This document shows, piece after piece, positions 25,419-34,356 of a DNA stretch of 64,000 nt. The position numbers and the translations under genes are program-made. Numbering within the stretch: position 1 is the first letter of the stretch; each line of letters starts with the position of its first letter. The notes beneath the pieces are model-generated. The model had not been told where the DNA came from. It saw nothing but the letters and a program-made list of their open reading frames with translations, and made no database searches. Source of the DNA: Paenibacillus xylanexedens (lineage in GTDB: Bacteria > Bacillota > Bacilli > Paenibacillales > Paenibacillaceae); contig NZ_JAGIKV010000007.1 of the NCBI RefSeq assembly GCF_017874615.1, positions 248,001 to 312,000 of the forward strand, written 5' to 3'.

Positions 25419-25528
25419 GGTCAAAAAAATAGGATGATCTATGATGGATTTTTTTTTGCGTGCAAACCAAGTGAAGTTGAGCTGATCTGCACGCTTTGTA
25501 TACCCGGCATTAGTGATGAGATGGAACG

Positions 25529-26140
25529 TTATTCGTTGAGACTCTTCATACCGTAAAGTCTGTATACATACAACGCTTCGAATATTTGCTTCCGGCTGTC
25601 CTCACTCATACCCCGCTTCAACAGATCCAGGTTCATGTCGATTACGTTGTGCGCGAGGATGTTCAGCAAGATCAAATTCTCCTCGGTTCCGATCTCATAT
25701 CGTTTATATTGATTTTTGAGATACGCCTTCTTGGTTTCGATCATCAGCTCAACAAGCTCGTTCTTGGCGTTGGTGTAGATGGTTCCTTTATTCTTTTCAA
25801 AGATGATGACAATCTGATTCCGGTATTTACGTAATACGTCCACCTGTTCCTGCAACAGTGCCGACTTTCGCTCGCTATCCGTTTCCTCGAACAAGGTCTG
25901 ATTATCAAAGTGAATCGTCTCCACTAGCACATCTTTCAAATAATTCACCAGATCCGGCGGCACGACTGCGTAGAATAGTTCTTTCTTGTTCTTAAAATAA
26001 GTATAGATATTGCCCACGGAAATATTGATCTCATCCGCGATATCGCTCATCTTGGCATCCACATAGCCTTTTTCAAAAAAGACCTTGAGCGCCGCGTATT
26101 CAATCTCTTTCCTGACTTCGTCTTTCTTGGCTTGCACCAT
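25529..26140 (-). CDS. TetR/AcrR family transcriptional regulator
   Basis: 203 residues. Classical TetR N-terminal DNA-binding domain (ALKVFFEKGYVDAKMSDIADE, SVGNIYTYFKNKKELFYAVV within residues 10-60) followed by an all-helical ligand domain. ATG 26140 follows AAGGAGTCG. It is transcribed in the same direction as the amidohydrolase, which starts about 200 bp beyond its stop. Both genes carry TAATAATGAAT-type palindromes in front, so the protein probably represses itself and the amidohydrolase. Confidence 0.9.
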   Translation of the reverse strand: MVQAKKDEVRKEIEYAALKVFFEKGYVDAKMSDIADEINISVGNIYTYFKNKKELFYAVVPPDLVNYLKDVLVETIHFDNQTLFEETDSERKSALLQEQVDVLRKYRNQIVIIFEKNKGTIYTNAKNELVELMIETKKAYLKNQYKRYEIGTEENLILLNILAHNVIDMNLDLLKRGMSEDSRKQIFEALYVYRLYGMKSLNE

Positions 26141-26154
26141 CGGAAACGACTCCT

Positions 26155-26181
26155 TAATAATGAATGATTGGTTCGTTATTA
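26155..26181. promoter_or_regulatory. Candidate autoregulatory operator of the TetR gene
   Basis: A 27-base palindrome with TAATAATGAAT on the left and GTTCGTTATTA on the right, directly before the start codon and ribosome binding site of the TetR gene. Confidence 0.6.
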
Positions 26182-26313
26182 GGATAGACCTTTTTTGAGG
26201 GGGTTGTCAATAAAAAATGGAGCATAAATAGGTCTAACAAGGTTTCATCATACCCAATTGAGATGATGATTACGGAAAGCCTTTTTGGCATTGTGTTATT
26301 CTAAGAGCGTGAT

Positions 26314-27309
26314 TTATTTATGCAATCTTATGTTTCTAAGTAATTTACATAAAGCAAGTGTTTCTTGCTCCTTTAATTCCTTTACATATTTGATTTGTGA
26401 GCTTAAATCAACTCCTGAAACTAAATTTTTTAGAGAAGAGTTTCTCATTACAAGGGACAAATGATATATTTTTTCAAACATATTATATAAATTTTCATCA
26501 TTAATAATTTTATGTTCGTATAAATATTTAATTCTGGTTAACATTAGCTTTTTATGATCGGAAACAATATGAAATGCTTTTACCATGCTTGCACTAGGCG
26601 GCATATTAATTATCTGTTCTGTTAAATCATCATAAACATTCATCCCGAACGTGTGGTCAAGAGTGTAACTGTCTATTAAACGATAAGTTTCAAATGTTTT
26701 ATTGGAGTGCATATATTCTAAAATGAGTTTTTCAAAATAGGATACATCAAATATATACTTTTTACTCGAATTCAAAGATAGTAATTGTATAGAATCAAAC
26801 TCAACATTTTTTTCAGGGTATTGACTATAAAAAGCATTTTCAATTTCTTCAAAGCTGGCTGAACAGAAATTATATTTTCCATTCTCGAAAAAATCAGCAA
26901 TATAAAATATATTTTCTTTCGTTGAATAACCATATATAAATAAATCATGGGCATAATGTTTTGTTTGATTGGAATAAGCTGAAATATAGTAGGTGTCCAC
27001 ACTTAAATAAATATAAAAATTCTTGTCTAGGTTAGTGGTTAAGAAGTTAATAAGATCAATTTTTAAGTCGACAAAAGTTTCTTTTTGTAATTCTTGTTTG
27101 TTTAATAATGGATGGTACTGTCTTGAAAGCGGTTCATAAAAATAAATCCAAAATTTTTGTTTCTCATCAATGGTCGATGCCAATTGGATATGATTCATTA
27201 AAAGCCAATCCTCAAAATAAGGGTGCTGTCCACTAAGTATCGCTATGAAATTTGCATTCCTAGGATATGATGTGATGATGGGTATTTCCATATGTAGTAT
27301 TTTATCCAT
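26314..27309 (-). CDS. BtrH_N-like protein (peptidase-C39-like fold), left flank of the island
   Basis: 331 residues, ATG 27309 behind AAAAGGAGC. It resembles the family of butirosin BtrH N-terminal-like proteins found near Bacillales biosynthetic clusters: a strand with alternating Y before D-x-YY-I (IYLSVDTYYISAYS, about residues 98-111), then HYAHDLFIYGYS, and a helical C-terminus with DHKKLMLTRIKYL. In butirosin synthesis the homologous enzyme moves an acyl group from an acyl carrier protein to an aminoglycoside. The usual nucleophilic Cys near the N-terminus is not evident here, so it may have a non-catalytic or different role. Paralogues are at 37890 and 54619. Confidence 0.6.
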   Translation of the reverse strand: MDKILHMEIPIITSYPRNANFIAILSGQHPYFEDWLLMNHIQLASTIDEKQKFWIYFYEPLSRQYHPLLNKQELQKETFVDLKIDLINFLTTNLDKNFYIYLSVDTYYISAYSNQTKHYAHDLFIYGYSTKENIFYIADFFENGKYNFCSASFEEIENAFYSQYPEKNVEFDSIQLLSLNSSKKYIFDVSYFEKLILEYMHSNKTFETYRLIDSYTLDHTFGMNVYDDLTEQIINMPPSASMVKAFHIVSDHKKLMLTRIKYLYEHKIINDENLYNMFEKIYHLSLVMRNSSLKNLVSGVDLSSQIKYVKELKEQETLALCKLLRNIRLHK

Positions 27310-27367
27310 GGTGAGCTCCTTTTTTAAATCGTCATATAGGTTCTTGTTTAGCTGATAGTTCCTAAAA

Positions 27368-27894
27368 TATCATCTTCCCAACATAATCACCGCGGTTCTG
27401 CCGCATGCTGGTTCGGTCCATTCGCCATCTGTAATATCCGCTCCGTGATACTTGAAAGGTACTGCACATCTTCTCCAAAGAAAACTCGGAGCGATGGTCT
27501 TCCACAAACTGAAATCTTAGCTCTTTGGTTTGCTGAAGATGTGTACTGCTTTTTTTACAATCGCCAGTTCTTCTTGTGTATCCGCAAGCGTGTGCTCTTT
27601 CTCTTGAAGCAACCGGCGCATCTCTTGGAGCTCTGCTTCCAGTTCCTTCACTCGATCTACGCTGGCAACAGGCTCATGTTTTAGTTCTCGGTACTTACTC
27701 ATCCATTGGTGCAACGTACTTTTTGGAATGTTGAGTTCTTCTGCCAAATCTCCAAGTGTCTTCGTCTGCTCTTGAATGAATTTGACCGTTTGTTTCTTGA
27801 ATTCTTGGTTATATCGTTGCCGCTGTTCTCCCATGTGGACACCTCCGTTAGTCTTATTATCCTTCCGTCCGTTAACGGGTGTCCACTTTTTATT
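27368..27894 (-). mobile_element. IS3-family remnant (OrfA intact, OrfB truncated)
   Basis: Minus-strand OrfA (27517-27834) has the helix-turn-helix GDLAEELNIPKSTLHQWMSKY and a leucine-zipper-like tail. OrfB begins by frameshift (RFQFVEDHRSEFSLEKMC, VSRSGYYRWR) but ends at about 27370 without its DDE domain. A plausible right end is the GTGTCCACTTTTTATT near 27880-27894. The left end is lost. Confidence 0.8.
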
Positions 27895-27965
27895 CTAGCT
27901 CCAAACAGAACAGCAACCTCGGTAAAATGTTTGTACTCCTACAAACTCCAAAAGGCGGAGGTATC

Positions 27966-28897
27966 ATGAAAAATTCTATCCGATTTTTCTCGGTTCTTCA
28001 ATCCTTTCTCTCTATCGAAAAAGTTACACAGGCTACAAAGGATTCCGGATGTCAGGATACATCACGCTAATTTCCAGTTCCTCGGTTACTTGGGTTCTGG
28101 ACACTTTCGGTTGTCACAGATGGAAAAGTTATCGAGGCGAGAGCCGAATTCATAAACCGACTCGGTTGTCCGTCATACTATTCCCGTATATCCACGAAAG
28201 CGGACGAGGTTCCTGTTGGGGTATTTAAATAGCTGTTTCATCAGTTGGTTTCTTTTTTAACGATGTTTAAGTCTTTTACTAAAGAACTTTTACTCGACGA
28301 CGATTACCGTAGGGAAACTCATCTATTTTGGGCACCGTACGAAGGTGAAAAAATCCGGAATTAAGATCCTCGATGCACTGCGAGAAAGTGAACATTCGCC
28401 TCAAAAGGTCGCAGAAACGCTGGGATCACTTCAAGATGGACCGAACTCTGAGCAGTTATCCTGATTTTATCATGGTGATGGATTGAGCATATGTGAAAAT
28501 CGAGCGACTGAATCGGTTAAAAACCAGCAACCAATCTTATACGATAAGGCTCAGAATAAAGTATATTTGCACCAGAAGCACGCCTTGCACAGACATTAAT
28601 CCAAGGACTCGCGCGTAATCCGAGAAATAACGTGTAAGGTGGGTAGGAGCCAAGAACGTCACCAGGTGGTGATTTTTCATGATTTTGGGGGCCAGAAATT
28701 TGAGTGGACACCTATTTGATGAAGGCGAGTAGCGAGCAAATTGCCCAAATGTATAAAGCTCGCTGCAAGTTGAAGTCTTTTTTCGCTGGATCAAGCAAAA
28801 CCTAAATGTGCCTAACTTATTTGGTACGACCGAAAATGCGGTTTATAGTCAGTTATATAGCGCTAATCTCTTATGTTATTATCGAGAGCCTCTTTGA
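27966..28897 (+). mobile_element. Decayed IS4-family transposase
   Basis: Three plus-strand frames with many stops line up with an IS4-family transposase. The start is at 27966 (MKNSIRFFSVLQSFLSIEK). A middle stretch contains FTKELLLDDDYRRETHLFWAPYEG (split around 28275-28345). The end carries the YREK-region pattern IAQMYKARCKLKSFFRWIKQ and then NLFGTTENAVYSQLY (28737-28860), stopping at 28897. It is non-functional. Confidence 0.75.
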
Positions 28898-29406
28898 GTC
28901 GGCAAAAATGCTATACCCAAGCATGTAGAGATTGCATTTATTAGTTTGTTTCTTCAGAGCAATTGCCCCTAAAATGTAGAATAAGGATGCAACAGGATCT
29001 TTTTTTAAGTTGGAGTTTTTCACCAAAATGGATTTACTTAATTATGATATTTAACAGGCTTAATTTTGAATAATCCATGCTTTCGAGCCATCGAGTTTCC
29101 CGCATTCATTTTTTTGAATAATATTAATTTTTTCAAATGTTGTATGCTTCTTTTTTTCAATAAAAATGCTCTCCATACAGTAGCAGATTTTTATTATTTC
29201 ACCTGTCTACTATATGGGGAGCATATCACTTTTGGGACAGGCCCTCTTTTTATATACAGATATTAGACTCAAAGTTTAACCAACTAGACATATTAGCTGT
29301 TCCAATAGATACTGATTTGTTATACCTTTTACACGGGAAAAGGTACAGTGTATTGATTCCGACGCTGGGCAGCTAACGGATCCAAAAACAAACCTAGGAC
29401 TTCAAC
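28898..29406. other. Gene-free stretch with one hairpin
   Basis: AT-rich DNA with no coding pattern. GCTCTCCATACAGTAG (29168-29183) pairs with CTACTATATGGGGAGC (29207-29222) and is followed by weakly T-rich sequence; it could be a leftover terminator or IS end. Confidence 0.45.
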
Positions 29407-29930
29407 ATGCATTCTACTCAAATTAACGAATTATTAAATCACTTTTTCTATCTTAATCATCAGTCTAGATATCGCCAAATTCAAACATGTGGCTCGTGCG
29501 CAAGACTACCGCGGAGTCGAATTTAGGAAATCAATTCTCGAGAAGGATTTGAATACTTCGTTAGCAGGTTTGAATAACTGGGGGCAGAGCAAGGCTTTCA
29601 GGAGGATATCGTCAGCATAGAGCCTACAGACCACTACTGGCTAAATTTTGCTCATTTCTTAAGAGAACAGTAAGTAAAGTATGCTTGGTTAATCCTCTCC
29701 ACGTAAAGAAAAACAAAGAATTTGATGGCAATTCGCCAACCGAAGATAAGGATCAAAGTCGCAAATATAATTTCTCAACTGGGCAAAGACGGAAGGCACA
29801 CCGTGCCCAATCTTCCTCAGTGTATCTACGCTTTACTACAGGAAGCGGTGAATCTTACGGTAAATACGATTGCATGTATTGGATCTAAAGATCGCTTATG
29901 GAGGTCAGCTCCCATGTCTGATGTATGAGT
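29407..29930 (+). mobile_element. Decayed IS110-family transposase fragment
   Basis: Pieces in alternating frames match the IS110 N-terminal half: QINELLNHF at the start, KHVARAQDYRGVEF, then DIVSIEPTDHYWLNFAHFLREQ (compare GIEPTGHYW), VNPLHVKKNKEFDGNSPT, and PNLPQCIYALL. Stops and frame changes interrupt it, and the C-terminal half is absent. Confidence 0.75.
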
Positions 29931-30177
29931 AGTGTTCAGGTAAGCAATTTCCTATGACAAAATCCTATTCGAAAGATGTGTATTATAAATGCTTTATACT
30001 AATTCCCAGATTAGAACTGCAAATTTTACAGAATCTTTAAAACACATATTGAAAGTGGAAATCGAAAAATATAAAATGATGTTAAATATTATGGGAAATG
30101 AAAATTAAGACTAAGGGGACATAATGAGTGTTAGTTATATACAGTGATGTATAGGTAACTGAATCTTATCAAAATAT

Positions 30178-30220
30178 TCAGAAACTATTGGATGATAAAA
30201 GTCTTCCAATAGTTTCTGAA
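30178..30220. repeat. Perfect 15-base inverted repeat before the biosynthetic cluster
   Basis: TTCAGAAACTATTGG at 30178-30192 and CCAATAGTTTCTGAA at 30206-30220 are exact reverse complements around a 13-base loop. It lies about 110 bp before the first cluster gene. It may be a terminator shielding the cluster or a leader/operator structure. The rest of 29931-30328 shows no gene. Confidence 0.6.
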
Positions 30221-30328
30221 TTTAATGGTTATATATCTAATTCACAGATTACTTTTTATCTCTAAGAGATTTAACGGTCATCGTAAAAATGATTGAATAG
30301 AAAGATTAATTATAGCGGGGTGATGCTA

Positions 30329-31069
30329 TTGATTTTGAATAGTGAGAATCAAGGAGAAATAAGCTTTCTATATTGTTCTCCTAGATGTGTAATGCATCAA
30401 ATAAAGGGTATCCCTGATGATATAAGTTTTGCTGGTGCAAGTAAAAAACATAATTTAGGCGTGCGATTTAAGAATAAGTTTTACTTAGAGCGTTTGGCTC
30501 AAAATTGGGATGCAAATATTCATGATTTTGGAGTCACTGTAGTGAGAGAAAAAGTTGTTGAAACTGGTATTGTATTAAACAAATTAAAGCAAATCAGTCA
30601 CCCAAATTTATTGAAAATAATAGACATGTGTCTTTGCACAGTTGTTATTGAATACGTTGATGGTATACATCTAAGTACAAAAAAAGGGGAATGGATACTT
30701 GGACCGTTTTCTAACACGATAGACTACGTTGATTTGTGTAATGAGGAAGATTTGTTTTCGGTAATTAGAAAATTGGGACAAGTGCTACTAGTATTACACG
30801 AAAATGGAATCTGCCATACAGATCCGACTGACCACAATGTTATGATTTCAAACCTCTCAGGTGAGCCAATACTAATTGATTTAATAGGCGCGATGCCCTA
30901 TACGAAGGAACTGGAATTGCTTGATAATGTGGTTTTTTTGAATCACTTAGTAATTCCTTTGGCGGCTCGAAAGGGGATTCAATTGCCTGATTCAATTGTT
31001 CGACCAAAATTAAACAATTCTATTATAGAAAGACTTGTTACATATCTGGGTGAAACCATCGGACGTTGA
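30329..31069 (+). CDS. Protein-kinase-fold protein (Kdo/small-molecule kinase-like)
   Basis: About 246 residues if started at TTG 30329 behind GCGGGGTG; an in-frame TTG at 30293 and ATG at 30323 are alternatives. The C-lobe has kinase landmarks: catalytic loop HTDPTDHN with H163, D165 and N170, and the metal-binding Asp of the DFG position as D184 in LIDLIGA. A hinge-like VVIEYVDGIHL and helix C-like ETGIVLNKLKQI lie before it. This is the layout of lipopolysaccharide/Kdo-type and antibiotic kinases rather than of Hanks kinases. As first gene of the cluster it may phosphorylate a sugar or the product (biosynthesis or self-protection); that is inference. Confidence 0.65.
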   Translation: MILNSENQGEISFLYCSPRCVMHQIKGIPDDISFAGASKKHNLGVRFKNKFYLERLAQNWDANIHDFGVTVVREKVVETGIVLNKLKQISHPNLLKIIDMCLCTVVIEYVDGIHLSTKKGEWILGPFSNTIDYVDLCNEEDLFSVIRKLGQVLLVLHENGICHTDPTDHNVMISNLSGEPILIDLIGAMPYTKELELLDNVVFLNHLVIPLAARKGIQLPDSIVRPKLNNSIIERLVTYLGETIGR

Positions 31070-31085
31070 AAGGACCAATTTAGAA

Positions 31086-31970
31086 ATGGAAGCTTGGGAG
31101 AAATTAAATATGAACATTGAAATCTTCTCAGAAAGTATCAAAAAACTCGCTGATCAATTATCTAGATGCAATCTTTCTTTTCATAGATGGAATGATCGGC
31201 ACTTATTGGATAGTAATGACGTTGAAGAGATAGCGCAGTTCTTTTTCATTGGAAACTCTATAAATTATAAATTTTGGTACAATTCATCTCAGCAAAAGTA
31301 TAAATACAAAAATTATACAGGCTCAGCAGCAATGTGGGCGTCGATGAAGGATAAAAAAAAATTAATAAATCTGGAAAGTATCGCTTCGGGTAATAATATT
31401 GAGATGATTCTTGATCCATTACTTCCCATGAGAACAGAAAGAACAAAATCGCTCTTAGAGGCGGGGGAAGTTTTGCTTGACTCATTCTCAGGCAGTGTGT
31501 TGAAACTATGTGACCAAGCAGAATGGCACGCGCCAACAATAGTAGAAATTATTACAGAACATTTTCCTATGTGGAAAGATCAACAAAGGAAAATTAAATT
31601 TAATAAACGAGCACAACTATTTGTTGCAATGCTGCATGGAAAATTGGGTGCAGAATCAAAAATCCGAGATATTGATAAATTGAGTTGCCTCGCAGATTAT
31701 CAACTTCCTAGGGTACTGAGACATTTTGGTGTTTTAAATTATTCAAATAAATTAACGCAAACCATTGACAACGAAATCTTAATTTGTAGAGACAGTGATC
31801 TTGAAATTGAGATACGGTTGGCTACGATCGAAGCGATGGATTTAATATGCGACGAGTTAAAGATTAAGCATAACTTGCGTGTTAGTCCAATACAACTGGA
31901 CTATATTCTATGGGCACAAGCAAAAGGAATCTCAAAACCACACCATCTCACACCTACAATAGCCTATTAA
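31086..31970 (+). CDS. Queuosine-salvage-type nucleoside N-glycosylase homologue (DUF2419, Qng1-like)
   Basis: About 294 residues (ATG 31110 with GGGAG is an alternative start). It aligns by eye along its length with the DUF2419 family: the NYKFWY and YTGSAAMWASM region, LLEAGEVLLDSFSGSV, the FPMWKD element, FNKRAQLFVAMLHG, LADYQLPRVLRHFGVLNYS, IEIRLATIEAMDLI and the terminal LDYILWAQAKG. Qng1 proteins release queuine from queuosine 5'-phosphate by cutting the N-glycosidic bond. Here the family's DYRLPQ reads DYQLPR (D204, Q206, R209), so substrate recognition may differ. With GTP cyclohydrolase II two genes downstream, it may free a base from a GTP-derived nucleotide. The family call is strong; the substrate is inferred. 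Confidence 0.8.
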   Translation: MEAWEKLNMNIEIFSESIKKLADQLSRCNLSFHRWNDRHLLDSNDVEEIAQFFFIGNSINYKFWYNSSQQKYKYKNYTGSAAMWASMKDKKKLINLESIASGNNIEMILDPLLPMRTERTKSLLEAGEVLLDSFSGSVLKLCDQAEWHAPTIVEIITEHFPMWKDQQRKIKFNKRAQLFVAMLHGKLGAESKIRDIDKLSCLADYQLPRVLRHFGVLNYSNKLTQTIDNEILICRDSDLEIEIRLATIEAMDLICDELKIKHNLRVSPIQLDYILWAQAKGISKPHHLTPTIAY

Positions 31971-31995
31971 GGTATTAAGGACTAAGGAGCATATA

Positions 31996-32838
31996 ATGGA
32001 ACCTAAATTATCAATTGTCGTTACATTAATCGAAAGAGACGTTGATGATTTATGTAAGCTAATTAATAGTTATTTATTAATGGAACGCATTAATGAAACT
32101 GAACTATTAATTATGTTTAAAACGCTTTCAGTTGAAAATGAAACACGGATTCAACTGGTCATCAATAATTATAAAAATATAAAAATATTTGTGAGGGAGG
32201 GGTACTCCAGATGTCAACGCAAAGACGAGGGATTGAGGCTTTCATCAACTAAAATGGTAGCTTTTGTAGATAGCGATTGTACATTTGACAGATCTTTTAC
32301 GAATGAGATCCTCGAGATTTCAGGCCAGAAAGTCATTAGGGGTCGAAATATATACATTCATGAAAAGAATCGGTTGTCCAGATACAACGCCATTTATCGA
32401 ACGCTGTGTGACGAGATTTTTTTTAAAAATGAGACATTTTCCCCAAATTTAATTTTTGATAAAGAATTTCTAATACAAGCTGGTGGATGGTCTCATGATA
32501 ATCTTGATAGTCAAGATGATTTTATTTTGAGTCAACGTTTAAAAAGTAAATATGATTTTGAAATATACCATGCTTCAAATGCTGTATTAAATTGTAAAAA
32601 TAAAGCTGATGATAAAATTAAAAAATTGGTAAAAACGTGGTTTGGATATGGGGTAGGTTATGGATATCGTCTTTGGAGGGATAATGAGCATATTTTAGTA
32701 AGGCTGAAAAGGTACGTCCCCCCGATCGTCTACACTAAGGACAATAGTTTAAGTTACTTTAGTTTTTCGATATTTCAATGGACTATAGTTTTATGTGGAT
32801 ATATCGTTGGAATATTTAGACACCAAAGTATAAGGTGA
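31996..32838 (+). CDS. Family 2 glycosyltransferase
   Basis: 280 residues. GT-A fold with an N-terminal strand SIVVTLIERDVDDL, the metal-binding DSD in VAFVDSDCTFDR near residue 93-95, and a late acidic motif NLDSQDDFILSQRL where the catalytic base is expected. A C-terminal hydrophobic helix (FSIFQWTIVLCGYIVGIF) suggests membrane attachment. It overlaps the start region of the GTP cyclohydrolase II gene. It probably adds a sugar to the cluster product; donor and acceptor are unknown. Confidence 0.85.
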   Translation: MEPKLSIVVTLIERDVDDLCKLINSYLLMERINETELLIMFKTLSVENETRIQLVINNYKNIKIFVREGYSRCQRKDEGLRLSSTKMVAFVDSDCTFDRSFTNEILEISGQKVIRGRNIYIHEKNRLSRYNAIYRTLCDEIFFKNETFSPNLIFDKEFLIQAGGWSHDNLDSQDDFILSQRLKSKYDFEIYHASNAVLNCKNKADDKIKKLVKTWFGYGVGYGYRLWRDNEHILVRLKRYVPPIVYTKDNSLSYFSFSIFQWTIVLCGYIVGIFRHQSIR

Positions 32839-32846
32839 GGGTGCAT

Positions 32847-33581
32847 ATGAAAACTAATATTAAAACAGGCAAAGATAAAACTCTTTTAGAACTTGAAAAA
32901 AAATTCACAGTAATTAAAGAAAAAGGTCATTATCTTCATTTATATGGTCCTGTATATTTTCCTATTATATTAAATTACAAAAGATATGTGTTTAATTGGT
33001 ATGTATGGCACAAAAGTGAATATAGTATGACGTTCCAAGAACTGTTAATGGAGTTAAAGAGTCATGGGGCAGAAAGGAACTATAACTCGATTCTGACTTA
33101 CGGTAACTTTCAATATTCTGATAATCCACTAGTTAGAATTCATTCGTGCTGTTTTACCGGCGATGTATTTGGCTCTACTAGGTGTGATTGTGGGCCACAA
33201 CTACACCATTCATTAGGGCGAATAATAGATAATGAATCTGGTGCAGTCGTGTATCTTGATAATCATGAGGGTAGGGGCATAGGTTTATTTGCTAAAGCGA
33301 TTGCAAATACACTACAAGAGGCCGGTTACGATACATATGAATCAAATAATATTTTGGATTTTGAAGATGATGAAAGATCATTTGATGAAGCCGTAACAAT
33401 TTTAAAACATTTTAGAGGACTTCGAGGTATATCGTTACTAAGTAATAATAGAGATAAATTATTATCTTTGGAAAAAGATGGGGTTGTAGTTAATGGCCTG
33501 ATTCGGCTTTGCGGATTCGAAAATGAAGATAACAAAAGATATCTATATTCCAAACAACAGCGAGTTATGAATTATATATAA
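32847..33581 (+). CDS. GTP cyclohydrolase II (cluster-borne)
   Basis: 244 residues from ATG 32847, preceded by AAGGTGAGG. GTP cyclohydrolase II opens GTP to a ribosylamino-pyrimidinone phosphate, formate and pyrophosphate. The zinc site is present: C102 in HSCCFTGD and C113/C115 in RCDCG, the RibA spacing. The catalytic HEGRGIGL and FEDDERSFDEAV (compare AADERDF) are also there, as is LLSNN for the usual LLTNN. The segment before EGRGIGL reads YLDNH, one residue longer than the common YLRQ. No other riboflavin gene (ribB, ribD, ribE, ribH) is near, so it is unlikely to serve flavin supply. It likely provides a pyrimidine building block, as ToxB does for toxoflavin. Confidence 0.88.
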   Translation: MKTNIKTGKDKTLLELEKKFTVIKEKGHYLHLYGPVYFPIILNYKRYVFNWYVWHKSEYSMTFQELLMELKSHGAERNYNSILTYGNFQYSDNPLVRIHSCCFTGDVFGSTRCDCGPQLHHSLGRIIDNESGAVVYLDNHEGRGIGLFAKAIANTLQEAGYDTYESNNILDFEDDERSFDEAVTILKHFRGLRGISLLSNNRDKLLSLEKDGVVVNGLIRLCGFENEDNKRYLYSKQQRVMNYI

Positions 33582-33650
33582 CGATTAAATAAGTCTTAAA
33601 CACGTATTATTGTTTTATTTCGAATTATAAGCGGAGCATAAAGCACCAAC

Positions 33651-33692
33651 AGGAGGTAACTTATAGTGACTTCAAAGGTCGTGAAAATTTGA
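33651..33692 (+). promoter_or_regulatory. Short leader reading frame coupled to the PHP gene start
   Basis: AGGAGGTAA at 33651 is spaced correctly for a GTG at 33666, which opens an 8-codon frame (MTSKVVKI) ending in TGA 33690-33692. That TGA overlaps the TTG (33689) from which the PHP frame can start. The PHP frame itself has no well-placed ribosome binding site, so coupled re-initiation, or a frameshift at the start of the gene, is suggested. Confidence 0.4.
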
Positions 33693-34345
33693 TCGATTTG
33701 CATCAACACACTAATTGCTCGGACGGACTGCTCTCCATAGAAGAAACCATACATCGTTGTATAAATAATCATGTAAAAACTATCTCGATCACTGATCACG
33801 ACTCATTTCAATCACAGAATGATGCAATATTGATTTGTAAGAAAAATAATATAAAGTATATTTATGGGGTTGAGTTGTCGGCTGTTTATGAGAATCAATC
33901 TGTTCACGTATTAGGATATTTTCCAAATTACCCGTCTAGTTCTTTGGAACGGTACGTTGCGAACCAACGAATAATTACTACTGTAAAAGCAAATAGATCC
34001 AAGTCAAAGAGCGTACCGGTTGGATATTATCCAATTGAAGAAATAACTAGATTGATTCACGCTAGCAATGGTTATGCAATACTGGCCCACCCAGTAATTT
34101 ACAGTCCCATCATAAATGAATTAGTATCTATGGTTGATGGTATAGAGTGCATTAATCCAAGCCAAGATCTTGAATTTACTGAAGAGATGATTCAATTATG
34201 CCGAGAATTCAACTTACTTTGTACTTTTGGGACCGATTTTCATGGGATCGAACATGAAAATATTCATAATTATAATTCTTTATGCGAACAATATTCTCAT
34301 GTAATTGAACCATTTCTTTCAAAAATACATAGCAGAACCTTATAA
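33689..34345 (+). CDS. PHP-domain phosphoesterase
   Basis: 218 residues. Complete set of PHP metal-binding motifs: DLHQHTNCSDG, SITDHDS, YGVELSA, VHVLGYF, ILAHPVIYS and FGTDFHG, as in TrpH/YciV-type 3',5'-nucleoside phosphatases and exonucleases. The start is unusual: TTG 33689 overlaps the stop of a short leader frame behind AGGAGG. Twelve bases separate it from the first ABC gene. In the cluster it may remove a phosphate from a nucleotide-derived intermediate. A second, apparently inactive PHP domain is fused to an NDK domain at 45748. Confidence 0.85.
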   Translation: MIDLHQHTNCSDGLLSIEETIHRCINNHVKTISITDHDSFQSQNDAILICKKNNIKYIYGVELSAVYENQSVHVLGYFPNYPSSSLERYVANQRIITTVKANRSKSKSVPVGYYPIEEITRLIHASNGYAILAHPVIYSPIINELVSMVDGIECINPSQDLEFTEEMIQLCREFNLLCTFGTDFHGIEHENIHNYNSLCEQYSHVIEPFLSKIHSRTL

Positions 34346-34356
34346 AGGGGGCACCA

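Noticed and set aside
29685..29928. Two overlapping 67-68 codon frames as small genes
   Set aside because: They are broken pieces of an IS110 transposase in different frames.
31086..31970. Ordinary queuosine salvage
   Set aside because: No queuine transporter (QrtT/YhhQ type) or tgt gene is nearby and the core motif differs; kept as a family assignment only.
32847..33581. Riboflavin biosynthesis gene
   Set aside because: The cyclohydrolase II is real, but no other riboflavin gene or FMN riboswitch is present, and it sits in a secondary-metabolism-like operon.
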